From positions 1 through 39,060 of the forward strand of contig NZ_WTPY01000038.1 of assembly GCF_011378905.1 (NCBI RefSeq): a DNA stretch of 39,060 nt, written 5' to 3'. This document shows positions 9,167-16,315 of this stretch, in pieces. The stretch is from Paraglaciecola sp. 20A4. Its GTDB lineage: Bacteria; Pseudomonadota; Gammaproteobacteria; Enterobacterales; Alteromonadaceae. Position 1 is the first letter of the stretch; each line of letters opens with the position of its first letter. Under the pieces are notes generated by a model. The model had not been told where the DNA came from and did not search any database. It worked only from the letters and a program-made list of their open reading frames with translations. A program made the position numbers and the translations under genes.

Positions 9167-9962
9167 AGGCTACGTTGGGCAGAGACGAAGGGATGAATTT
9201 ATTGTCTTTTAGCAATACTTCTGACCTTTTTCGCATTGCTTCAACAGTCTGTCGCCGTTAATACAGCAACCTTAAGTTCAGGTTCTTATTGTGTCGGATT
9301 TGAAGGATTTGACTTGAATCATTAGGTTCGACGCTTTTTGGCAAAAACAAAACATACCGCTCTAGGTGTCGCAAGGGACATCCATGTGCCAATCGTCTTT
9401 GTATTAAATTATTTGAATAATTCCCAGGCCCTTTTCTTCGAGGGTTTAGCGGATTGACCTCGCATAGCAACGGGAACATCAGGTTAGTATGAATGAGGCT
9501 AATAAGTTCTTCTTTCAAGCATCTAAATCCGCTATTTACCCCTCCGAAAGCCTTAATAAAGCGTTTTTAAAAAATGGATACTAGCAAGCTTCACGTGAGC
9601 TTGGATTTTGAATCAGACTATTCAGGAAATTGAATCTTTAATGGCAGTATCACCGATGCTGGCTTCGATGGCCTAGTGAGCTCGCAGTAAAAACGCCAGT
9701 GGACAATACGTGCAAGATATCGATCTAACCGTTTCTTTTGATTGTGCGGCTAAATTAACCAATTACTTTTTTACTCAGTAACGTTTATAAAGTGGGTAAT
9801 TTATTCCTACTAGGGCAGCCTTTAAAATACCGAAAAATATTCGGCCCCCTTAATTACTGGGCGCTCTGACCTAATTTCTAGCCGCCAAATTTTTTGGCCT
9901 AAAGGTTGCAAATTCCCAATGTAAGTCAAGAGCAATAACGCTCTTTACAGAAGGAGATACCC
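9167..9962. other. Long stretch without a recognisable gene
   Basis: These 796 bases hold no gene I can support. Short open frames exist on both strands, including a minus-strand frame at 9258-9518, but their composition is unlike a real protein and no start signal precedes them. Around 9570-9720 the plus strand gives protein-like fragments broken by stops in different frames. That could be a decayed gene. The last 60 bases must carry the promoter of the stress-type gene. Confidence 0.4.
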
Positions 9963-10460
9963 ATGAGTGATGTGATTACAGGTTTGTTTAAAAATCCAGC
10001 CGAAGCCAGTGCAGCCATAAGCATGCTAGAACACAAAGGGTTCAGTGATGCGAATATCTCGTTAGTGGCTAACGACTCAATTACAAAAGACAGTTTCGCC
10101 TTGACTGATCATTCTAAGTTGCCCGAAGGCGTCGCCATTGGAGCAACTTCTGGTGGTGTGTTGGCTGCTATTGTGGGCGGCCTTGCAGCGGTTGGCGTCG
10201 TTGCAACAGGTGGTGTCGGTGTTTTAGCCAGCGGGCCATTAGTCGCGGCATTAGCGGCGGGCGGCGCAGGTGCGGCTGCTGGTGGTATCATCGGCGGGGC
10301 AATCGGCTTAGCCATTCCTGAACATGAGGTTAAATTTTACGAAGACGCGATCGAAAAAGGCTCGGTCTTGGTCGGTGTCCATTATGATAACAGCGATCAA
10401 AAAGACATAATCAAAGAAACGTTCAAGCATTTTGATGATGTTAAAGTGGCTTCTGCATAA
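9963..10460 (+). CDS. Glycine-rich stress-type protein (GSP17M/YflT-like)
   Basis: The 165-residue protein begins at an ATG with an excellent ribosome binding site (AGAAGGAGATACCC). The N-terminal 45 residues, with the FKNPAEASAAISMLEHKGFS pattern, match the ferredoxin-like fold of general stress protein 17M / YflT-type domains. A central block of about 60 residues is almost entirely Gly, Ala and Val, a glycine-zipper-like segment that could insert into or lie on a membrane. The C-terminal part, ending DDVKVASA, resembles a second half of the alpha/beta domain. Such proteins are often stress-induced; the biochemical role is unknown. It stands alone, closed by a strong hairpin at 10475-10499. 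Confidence 0.75.
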   Translation: MSDVITGLFKNPAEASAAISMLEHKGFSDANISLVANDSITKDSFALTDHSKLPEGVAIGATSGGVLAAIVGGLAAVGVVATGGVGVLASGPLVAALAAGGAGAAAGGIIGGAIGLAIPEHEVKFYEDAIEKGSVLVGVHYDNSDQKDIIKETFKHFDDVKVASA

Positions 10461-10474
10461 CGTCGCGCTATAAG

Positions 10475-10499
10475 ATGTGGTGCGCTTAGCGCACCACAT
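10475..10499. terminator. Perfect hairpin after the stress-type gene
   Basis: An 11-bp perfect stem (ATGTGGTGCGC) has a 3-base loop TTA and starts 15 bases after the stop codon. It is GC-rich but not followed by a T-run. It probably acts as a terminator. Confidence 0.65.
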
Positions 10500-10920
10500 A
10501 ACTAGATTAAACAGCGTTTTTAACGTTAGCTAGTGCGTTCGAGTATTCGGGACATATGTAGTCTTTGCTCGCCGTCACATTTCCTCTTGTGAAATTAACA
10601 CTTTTTTATTCAATACAATGTAAGTGAACACATTTGCAGGCAGTAAAGAGGTCAGCCGTCATCCTTTTTCAGGCAGCTCTTTTTCAAGCGAACCAAGCTA
10701 ATCTAAACCAAACCAAACATCCTAATTTATGCCATGCATGCCCACTCTTTGCAGATTTGGCTCAAGCATGCTTATTTGAGTGTGACGGTCTGCACTAACT
10801 GACATCACGTGCACTGAGCAAAATTACTTAGCACGATTGAGCATCTAATCTTATCTCGTTAATTAACATTCTGAGGCAGCGTTGTCGTCGGCAATATTAT
10901 GTTTTCTCGCCGTAAAAAAA
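10500..10920. other. Intergenic stretch upstream of the regulon promoter
   Basis: I see no gene in these 420 bases. A lone half-site (AAACATC near 10726) resembles the operator found downstream, but it has no partner half. Otherwise nothing stands out. Confidence 0.4.
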
Positions 10921-10937
10921 CTTTTTGACATCACAAA

Positions 10938-10954
10938 TAAACATCTGATGTTTA
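10938..10954 (+). promoter_or_regulatory. Operator A (GntR-type palindrome) before PEP-CTERM/GH82 genes
   Basis: TAAACATCTGATGTTTA is a perfect palindrome around a single central base. It is one of six related sites in the window. TAAACA at 10938-10943 can serve as a -35 box, with TTTAAT 17 bases later (10961-10966) as -10; a TTGACA at 10925-10930 is an alternative -35. A repressor bound here would block transcription of the secreted protein and beta-helix genes. Confidence 0.75.
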
Positions 10955-11144
10955 CATAGGTTTAATGTTGTTGTACATTTCAGTAACAAAATGTTCCAGT
11001 TCGTACATTGACTTTAATGCGGTGCATTTTTACTTAAGCGGCAAATCGCGCATTAAATTACCAATTCAATCATTGGCTTTATATGTCTTCATTTTGTCGC
11101 TCGCGAATAACACTTATTTAAAAAAGAGTGAGGAATGGGAACAC

Positions 11145-11774
11145 ATGAATATATATTTAGCGTGTAAAACGCTCGCAAAACCATTGTTTTTTGTTGGTGG
11201 ATTACTGCTCAGCAGCGGCGCCTCGGCAGGCTTAATTAACGGTGATTTTTCTGATGGCTTATATGGTTGGTCAGGAGATATTAATTATTACAGCGTCGAT
11301 GCTGACGAAGAAATAGCAGCCTATGACATCAACTTTACCGAGTACACGGACAACTATTTCACTGGCTCAAACAGCGTGACACTCAACACATCAGCCAATT
11401 CCGCAATGGAATACTGGGGGGTATATTTATTTCAAGCATTTATGGTTGCTGATAATTCGTCACTTATTTCATTGGCGTTTGACTCGTTAGCGGACAGCGC
11501 TTACGTGACATTGGTTGATGATAATGGCGACCTTCTGCATGATTTTATGCTTGACGGTCTAAGCGCTGATATCAGCGCATTGGCTGGCTCGTCAGTTGCG
11601 TTGGAATTTGGCATTGAAGACTTTAATTATAATTACGACGACTACTTAACCGTATCCAATATTTCTATTAGCCAGAGCGCTAACGCGGTATCTGCACCCA
11701 ATACCTTTGCTCTTTTTTTGCTGGGCTTATTAGCCGTCCGCCTAACATCTGTTTCAGGTAAAAAGGCGTTTTAG
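11145..11774 (+). CDS. Secreted PEP-CTERM-like protein
   Basis: I place the start at the ATG at 11145, which has GAGTGAGGAATGG upstream and begins a clear signal peptide (MNIYLACKTLAKP..., ending SGASA). That gives 209 residues; the frame is open back to 10965, but the extra 60 residues do not look like a secreted protein start. The mature part begins LINGDFSDGLYGW, a pattern of beta-sandwich, carbohydrate-binding-like domains. It is acidic and rich in Asp, Tyr and Asn. The C-terminus SAPNTFALFLLGLLAVRL, then a basic tail, is a PEP-CTERM-like sorting signal (small residue-Pro, hydrophobic helix, Arg/Lys). It is probably exported and then processed by an exosortase system encoded elsewhere. 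It shares the operator-controlled promoter with the GH82-like gene and may bind the same glycan. Function unproven. Confidence 0.65.
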   Translation: MNIYLACKTLAKPLFFVGGLLLSSGASAGLINGDFSDGLYGWSGDINYYSVDADEEIAAYDINFTEYTDNYFTGSNSVTLNTSANSAMEYWGVYLFQAFMVADNSSLISLAFDSLADSAYVTLVDDNGDLLHDFMLDGLSADISALAGSSVALEFGIEDFNYNYDDYLTVSNISISQSANAVSAPNTFALFLLGLLAVRLTSVSGKKAF

Positions 11775-11856
11775 TTTCTTACTTGTACTGATTGCCTTTA
11801 CTGGCGACGTCATAACAGTGACTTCGCCAACCGCTTTGAATTTTTGGAGAACACAA

Positions 11857-14493
11857 ATGTTTAATCCTAGTGATCATTGGGTTTATTTACATGCGCTAAA
11901 AGGTGCCTCGCGCGCCATAATGCGTTTGATTTTTTTAACACTCGTCTGCCAGCTGTCTTTCAATGTCTATGCTGCAGAAGAAGGCACTTGGGTGACAGTC
12001 GAGTCAGCCAGTATTGCGCAAAGTGAACGCTACACCAAACGCCGCGCGGGGTATTACACTTACAATAATATTATCGTTTCAGATGCCTCTGCACTTTCTG
12101 ACAAATTACGCTTAGTGGTGACCGATACCAGCCACGCCGTGTTAGACGCTGATGGTGTAACCGAGAGCGGAGCACCTTATTTTGACATCGCTTCGCCAAG
12201 TGAGCAGATACAAATTTACTTCGAAATAAAGCGAGGAGCACTGAATTACCACGCCATATTGCAGCAATTTGTATCAGCTGATGTGACTGACGACAATTTA
12301 TTGTTAGTGGCGAATATGGCGCCTAGTTCACACTGGGATCGCGCTGCTCTGGCTAACGTTATACAAGGCAATAGCGCCGAAGAAGCGGTGGCCACATTGA
12401 TTGGCGCTGCCAATAGTAATGTTTACATCATCTTTGATATCGTGCAAAGCAATCATATAGTCTTTAGCTTTAGCCAAGATGATACGCCGCAAAATCGCGT
12501 TATAAGTTGGGAAGCAGCCCATAAAACAGACAGTGGCTGGGTTGTGCTTAAAAGCTGGAGTGACGCTAACGCAGGTATCAATACCTTTACCGCTAATCCG
12601 AATGTGTCAGCGAATAAAATTCGTTTTAGATTCAGAGCCACTGATGGCGCGAATCTAGGTATTAATCAACTCTCGGTTATTAGCAAAGTAGACGATTCGA
12701 CACCCACACCGGACCCTGAACCAGACCCTGATGGCGAAACAATACTGGATACCGATTTAAGCGGTTACACCGGTTACACTGATGAAAATGGCGTGACGAC
12801 GGTCAATGTTGGCTTTTTCGAAAATGCGGTATTTGACGACAGCCCAACTGAGCTAGTCGCTGAAGACGAGTTCGTTGATACAGTAAATGACACGGCGCGT
12901 TTAAAAACTGCACTCAATCAAGCAAAAAGAGAAACCGGTGGCGGCGTAGTGGTGCTTCGGGCTAATGCTAATGGGCAAAATCGTTTTAGTTTGTCACATA
13001 TCGCAGTGCCATCTAACGTGCGTATTGAAGTTGAGCCATGTGTTGTATTAGAAATGCGTGGTATCAAAGAAGATCTTTACCCCACAAGTGCAAATGATCA
13101 TAAAAATAAGAACAAACCTAATCGTCAATTTTTGTTCTCATTTGGCCGTAGTAATGGCCCTGGTAATCTATTGTCAGAGCGGGTTGAAAACGTCGAAGTA
13201 CGCTCTACCATACCAGGTCAAAAATTCACCATAGACGCCAACACAAACATGCCGCATAACTACGGTTATATGAACGGTGGCAATGGTAATGGCGTAGTGA
13301 ACTTGACGCGTGCTATCCCCATTGGTTTATTTTATGTGAAGAACTTTGCTATTTCAGATATCAACATTGAAGATAATCACACTGAATCGGTTGCAGTGCA
13401 GATGTTTGCTGATGCGGATTATAAAGATGGTGCATTTGCTTATCGCTTTGGCTCTAAGCCGGTTTTCTTGCAAGACCGGTACGTAAAAAATCCAGAAGGC
13501 AGTGCCAACCTCAACAAACCGATGAATCCGGCTAATATCCCATTAGCGACAAACGAAAATGGCGACTTTGTTAACGATTCAGGCGATGTTATCCCCGACA
13601 TGTTTGCCATTCAACGCAACCCTACCTATGGTCGTACGCCCTTGAAAGGCTCGATTAAGAACATCAAAGCAAGTCATGCTCATACTGGCTATGGCGTAGT
13701 GCAAGTGTACGGCGGTGATTGGATCGAAATTGATAATATTGAAGCATTCAATGGTATCGGTGTGCGGGTAGAAGCGGGCAATGGTACTGATAACGACAAC
13801 TTTAATCGCTCAGGCCCGTATTTATCGTCAATGAATAAAATCAATATCTCGAACGTTAAAGTCACTAATGGTTTCACTGGGGTGTGGTTAAAGCCGCATT
13901 CGAAAGTAATGAAAGACATAAGCGTTGAGAATATCGAAGCGATAGACAGCGGTACCGCGATACTTGTTGGCAAAGGCTCGTTTAACTGTAAAACCAGTTG
14001 TCGCGACTTGACCCGAGGCCGAATTAATAACTTAGTGATAAAAGGGGATATCACCTTAAGACAAACCGTGTTTGATGCACCTGTTGCTGAGGTTGGCAAT
14101 AATATTACCTATTTGATAACCGATGCCCACAGGCAATATTTAGCCAACCTTAACGGTAAAACGGTTGATCAACTGACCCGTAATGATTTACAACAGAAGA
14201 CGGTGACAGGCCAGCAAACACCTGAACAATTAGCGGCATTGACCCCTGATAGCTTCGATAATCCGTCTGGTACGCGTTGGTATAAAATATTCCCAACGGC
14301 ACCTGTTTTAGCACTATCTATGTTGTCTGCAACAGAAGTGGGCAATGAGTCAGCTAAGGTAGGTTTTTACCCGGTCGATTTTTCTAAAGCAAATATCGTG
14401 TCTGATGGTTTACCTGCTGATACCTTAATTTTGTATCGCTCAGATATGCGCAACCCTGACGGAACTGCCGCTACCGATTTCATCAATAAGTAA
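11857..14493 (+). CDS. GH82-like (iota-carrageenase family) beta-helix protein
   Basis: I use the ATG at 11857, with GGAGA six bases before it; an upstream in-frame GTG (11818) and an internal ATG (11920) are alternatives. The protein is 878 residues: signal peptide ending near NVYA, a beta-rich N-terminal domain of about 250 residues, an Asp/Pro/Thr linker near 281-290, then a right-handed parallel beta-helix (about 320-690). From memory the helix aligns with the Alteromonas iota-carrageenase: NVRIEVEP, FAISDINIEDN, GYGVVQVYGGD, GIGVRVEAGN and the KPH block fall in the same order. Q616 and E639 are 23 residues apart, the spacing of that enzyme's catalytic Q222/E245. H681 matches H281, but the Asp two residues after the Glu is Gly641. 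It probably cleaves beta-1,4 bonds of iota-carrageenan or a relative outside the cell. Confidence 0.75.
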   Translation: MFNPSDHWVYLHALKGASRAIMRLIFLTLVCQLSFNVYAAEEGTWVTVESASIAQSERYTKRRAGYYTYNNIIVSDASALSDKLRLVVTDTSHAVLDADGVTESGAPYFDIASPSEQIQIYFEIKRGALNYHAILQQFVSADVTDDNLLLVANMAPSSHWDRAALANVIQGNSAEEAVATLIGAANSNVYIIFDIVQSNHIVFSFSQDDTPQNRVISWEAAHKTDSGWVVLKSWSDANAGINTFTANPNVSANKIRFRFRATDGANLGINQLSVISKVDDSTPTPDPEPDPDGETILDTDLSGYTGYTDENGVTTVNVGFFENAVFDDSPTELVAEDEFVDTVNDTARLKTALNQAKRETGGGVVVLRANANGQNRFSLSHIAVPSNVRIEVEPCVVLEMRGIKEDLYPTSANDHKNKNKPNRQFLFSFGRSNGPGNLLSERVENVEVRSTIPGQKFTIDANTNMPHNYGYMNGGNGNGVVNLTRAIPIGLFYVKNFAISDINIEDNHTESVAVQMFADADYKDGAFAYRFGSKPVFLQDRYVKNPEGSANLNKPMNPANIPLATNENGDFVNDSGDVIPDMFAIQRNPTYGRTPLKGSIKNIKASHAHTGYGVVQVYGGDWIEIDNIEAFNGIGVRVEAGNGTDNDNFNRSGPYLSSMNKINISNVKVTNGFTGVWLKPHSKVMKDISVENIEAIDSGTAILVGKGSFNCKTSCRDLTRGRINNLVIKGDITLRQTVFDAPVAEVGNNITYLITDAHRQYLANLNGKTVDQLTRNDLQQKTVTGQQTPEQLAALTPDSFDNPSGTRWYKIFPTAPVLALSMLSATEVGNESAKVGFYPVDFSKANIVSDGLPADTLILYRSDMRNPDGTAATDFINK

Positions 14494-14497
14494 TGTG

Positions 14498-14550
14498 TTG
14501 TTCAGCATCGGCCAGCCTCGTCAATCGGACGGGCCTGTGCTGAGCGAACA
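14498..14550. terminator. Long interrupted hairpin after the GH82-like gene
   Basis: Starting five bases past the stop codon, TCAGCA/TGCTGA, GGCC/GGCC and CGTC/GACG pair in series with small bulges, and TGTTC/GAACA lies at the base. There is no T-run. It is a plausible terminator or 3' mRNA stabiliser. Confidence 0.45.
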
Positions 14551-14575
14551 AGTCAACTGTGCGAACGAGTCATTA

Positions 14576-14655
14576 GTGAGTAAGGAGTCATCAACGTGAG
14601 TAAGGAGTCGTCAACGTGAGTAAGGAGTCGTCAACGTGAGTAAGAAGTCATCAAC
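14576..14655 (+). repeat. Four tandem 20-bp repeats
   Basis: The unit GTGAGTAAGGAGTCATCAAC occurs four times head to tail (14576, 14596, 14616, 14636). Differences are only at the base before the final TCAAC and one G-to-A in the last copy. A fifth copy begins (GTGA) and breaks off. Each unit contains TAAGGAG, which resembles a ribosome binding site. The array lies in the leader region of the GH16 gene. Confidence 0.9.
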
Positions 14656-14754
14656 GTGATCGGGATAGGCGCGTTAGCTAGCTCTTGCATTCAACCTCGT
14701 TCATATTTTGGCTACGCCTAGTCGCGCATTTTAAAAACGTTTAAAAAGGTAAAT

Positions 14755-15756
14755 ATGACCAAGCAAATATACGCGACCAAGGCACTCGTTTTCAGTGCCT
14801 TGTTTACACTTCATTCTCAGGCTGGTACTGAAGTCCTTCTGCCTTTGTCTGACCCAGATAACAAAGGTGACTGGTCTTTGAATACCGAGGTCAGCGACGA
14901 ATTCAATCGCAGTAGCCTAGATGAAGATCGCTGGTTTATCGTCGGCAAATTTAAAGACGGTAAGCCCCAATATGTCCACCCTGATAAACCCGATAAATGG
15001 GTATGGAAGGGCAGGGCACCGTCGCAATTTTCTGGGCGTAATCACCGCTTGGAAGATGGAAAGTTGATGTTAGAAGCGCGTTGGGAGCCAGACTTTCCCT
15101 TTTCGGACGAAATCAGAAAGCCGGTTTTTGGTGAGCCAATGAAACATGAAAACATCACAGTGCCATGCTTAATCAACCGCCGTTCATTTACCTACGGGTA
15201 CGTTGAAATTAAAAGTAAATCAGCCGATGCAGAAGTGACCAGTGCTTTTTGGTCAATGGGCCCAGGCTTAGAATTCGATTTTTTTGAATCTTTTGGCGAC
15301 AGTCGAGAAGATCCTAAAAAAGATCACCTAGACAGTGAATTGTGGTGGTCTATCCGCGACTGGAAGAAACCGGTCGGCGGTAAACCGAGTTACACCGAAC
15401 ATAAAGATCTTGGCTTTAGAATGGCAGACGACTTTCATGTGTACGGTGTTGAATGGAATGAAAAGGGGGTTAAGTACTATGTCGACGGCAAGTTGCTGTC
15501 AACGGTCAGTGCAGACCAGGTCACCGCGTGGGCTAAGGAGAACCGCGAAGGACTCCCTGAAGACTACAATGGCTACGTTGCGACAAAACCGATAAACCTC
15601 TGGCTAGACATGGAAACCTTCCCGTGGCACGGCTACCCAAACAGCAAAGAAGATTTAGAAAAGAACAGCCCTGAACACCTGAAAAATGATGGTGTCGTGG
15701 ACTTCGAGGTGGAATACATCCGCGTGTGGCAAAAGCCAGAACAACTTGGGCAGTAG
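14755..15756 (+). CDS. Secreted GH16 galactan hydrolase (carrageenase-type)
   Basis: The 333-residue protein starts after AAAAAGG and has a signal peptide ending near HSQAG. The catalytic signature of GH16 is E173-F-D175-F-F-E178, i.e. ExDxxE with nucleophile E173 and acid/base E178. The TYGYVEIKSKS block upstream and the DMETFPWHGYP block downstream complete the beta-jelly-roll. The family hydrolyses beta-1,4 or beta-1,3 linkages in galactans and glucans. The neighbourhood (GH82-like, GH127, anhydrogalactose catabolism) favours kappa/beta-carrageenan or furcellaran over agar. The subfamily cannot be fixed from memory; GH16_13 or GH16_17 are the candidates. There is no extra binding module. 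It may be expressed from the operator-controlled promoter at 10938 by read-through, or from its own promoter. Confidence 0.85.
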   Translation: MTKQIYATKALVFSALFTLHSQAGTEVLLPLSDPDNKGDWSLNTEVSDEFNRSSLDEDRWFIVGKFKDGKPQYVHPDKPDKWVWKGRAPSQFSGRNHRLEDGKLMLEARWEPDFPFSDEIRKPVFGEPMKHENITVPCLINRRSFTYGYVEIKSKSADAEVTSAFWSMGPGLEFDFFESFGDSREDPKKDHLDSELWWSIRDWKKPVGGKPSYTEHKDLGFRMADDFHVYGVEWNEKGVKYYVDGKLLSTVSADQVTAWAKENREGLPEDYNGYVATKPINLWLDMETFPWHGYPNSKEDLEKNSPEHLKNDGVVDFEVEYIRVWQKPEQLGQ

Positions 15757-16257
15757 TCAACACAAATAAGGAGCATCTTTACTACGCAGCAGGAGCGGAG
15801 CAAATGATGAATACGTTCAAGCGTCATACCCATCATCAACGGATAAGAGGGGGGGGTAAGGCCAAAGAATTGTTAAAACAAGTATAAAACTGTTTCGCGT
15901 GACCACCTGAATATAGTAGATAAGTTCACCACACCACAGCACACCCGAATGTGGTTTGTTTACCTGCCCGTAGTACACAAAGCGTTGCTTTGTTGCCATT
16001 GATTACCACGCATTTTGACTAAAAACACCTTTTCGCACCATAAGAATAACCAATGCCAATTGACTTAGAATATTGAGAATAAATTAAGGACTTTTTGAAC
16101 TGGATGTCTTTATACGTTTTTTGAAGTGGCCAATTTAACATGGCTTTCCTTATAAAGTTATTTGTCGTCGTGAATCGTGTATTGGTAATCTGTATTAACG
16201 TGCGATTTGTCATCGTAAGCAGACGACACAACTTTTTATGCTATCAGTCCAAAATGA
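15757..16257. other. Intergenic region between convergent units
   Basis: I see no gene. The region holds an uninterrupted run of eight G at 15849-15856. Several short minus-strand frames exist but have no start signals and poor composition. It separates the plus-strand GH16 gene from the end of the minus-strand GH42/GH167-like gene. Confidence 0.4.
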
Positions 16258-16287
16258 AACAGCCACCTTTTATTAAAGGTGGCTGTT
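16258..16287 (-). terminator. Terminator of the GH42/GH167-like gene
   Basis: A 13-bp perfect stem (AACAGCCACCTTT) with a 4-base loop begins about 28 bases after the stop of the minus-strand gene. On that strand it is followed by TTCATTTT. It is a good intrinsic terminator. Confidence 0.75.
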
Positions 16288-16315
16288 AGGTACAACTAAG
16301 TTGTTGAAATGCCAG

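Noticed and set aside
9258-9518. Minus-strand frame of 86 residues in the 796-base gap
   Set aside because: No ribosome binding site and no family match that I can recall. I call the region non-coding.
10109-10315. Minus-strand open frame rich in Pro, Ala and Thr
   Set aside because: It is the antisense shadow of the glycine-rich block of the stress-type protein.
10720-10735. Lone AAACATC half-site upstream of operator A
   Set aside because: No second half at the right distance; probably chance.
13689-14099. 136-residue minus-strand frame inside the GH82-like gene
   Set aside because: Antisense shadow of a repetitive beta-helix. The plus-strand gene explains the region fully.
15849-15856. 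Run of eight G between GH16 and the GH42/GH167-like gene
   Set aside because: It lies outside any supported gene and away from likely promoters, so a phase-variation role is not supported.
16019-16231. Minus-strand open frame of 70 residues between GH16 and the GH42/GH167-like gene
   Set aside because: No ribosome binding site, odd composition, and it ends near a short AT-rich motif common in intergenic DNA. I treat it as non-coding.
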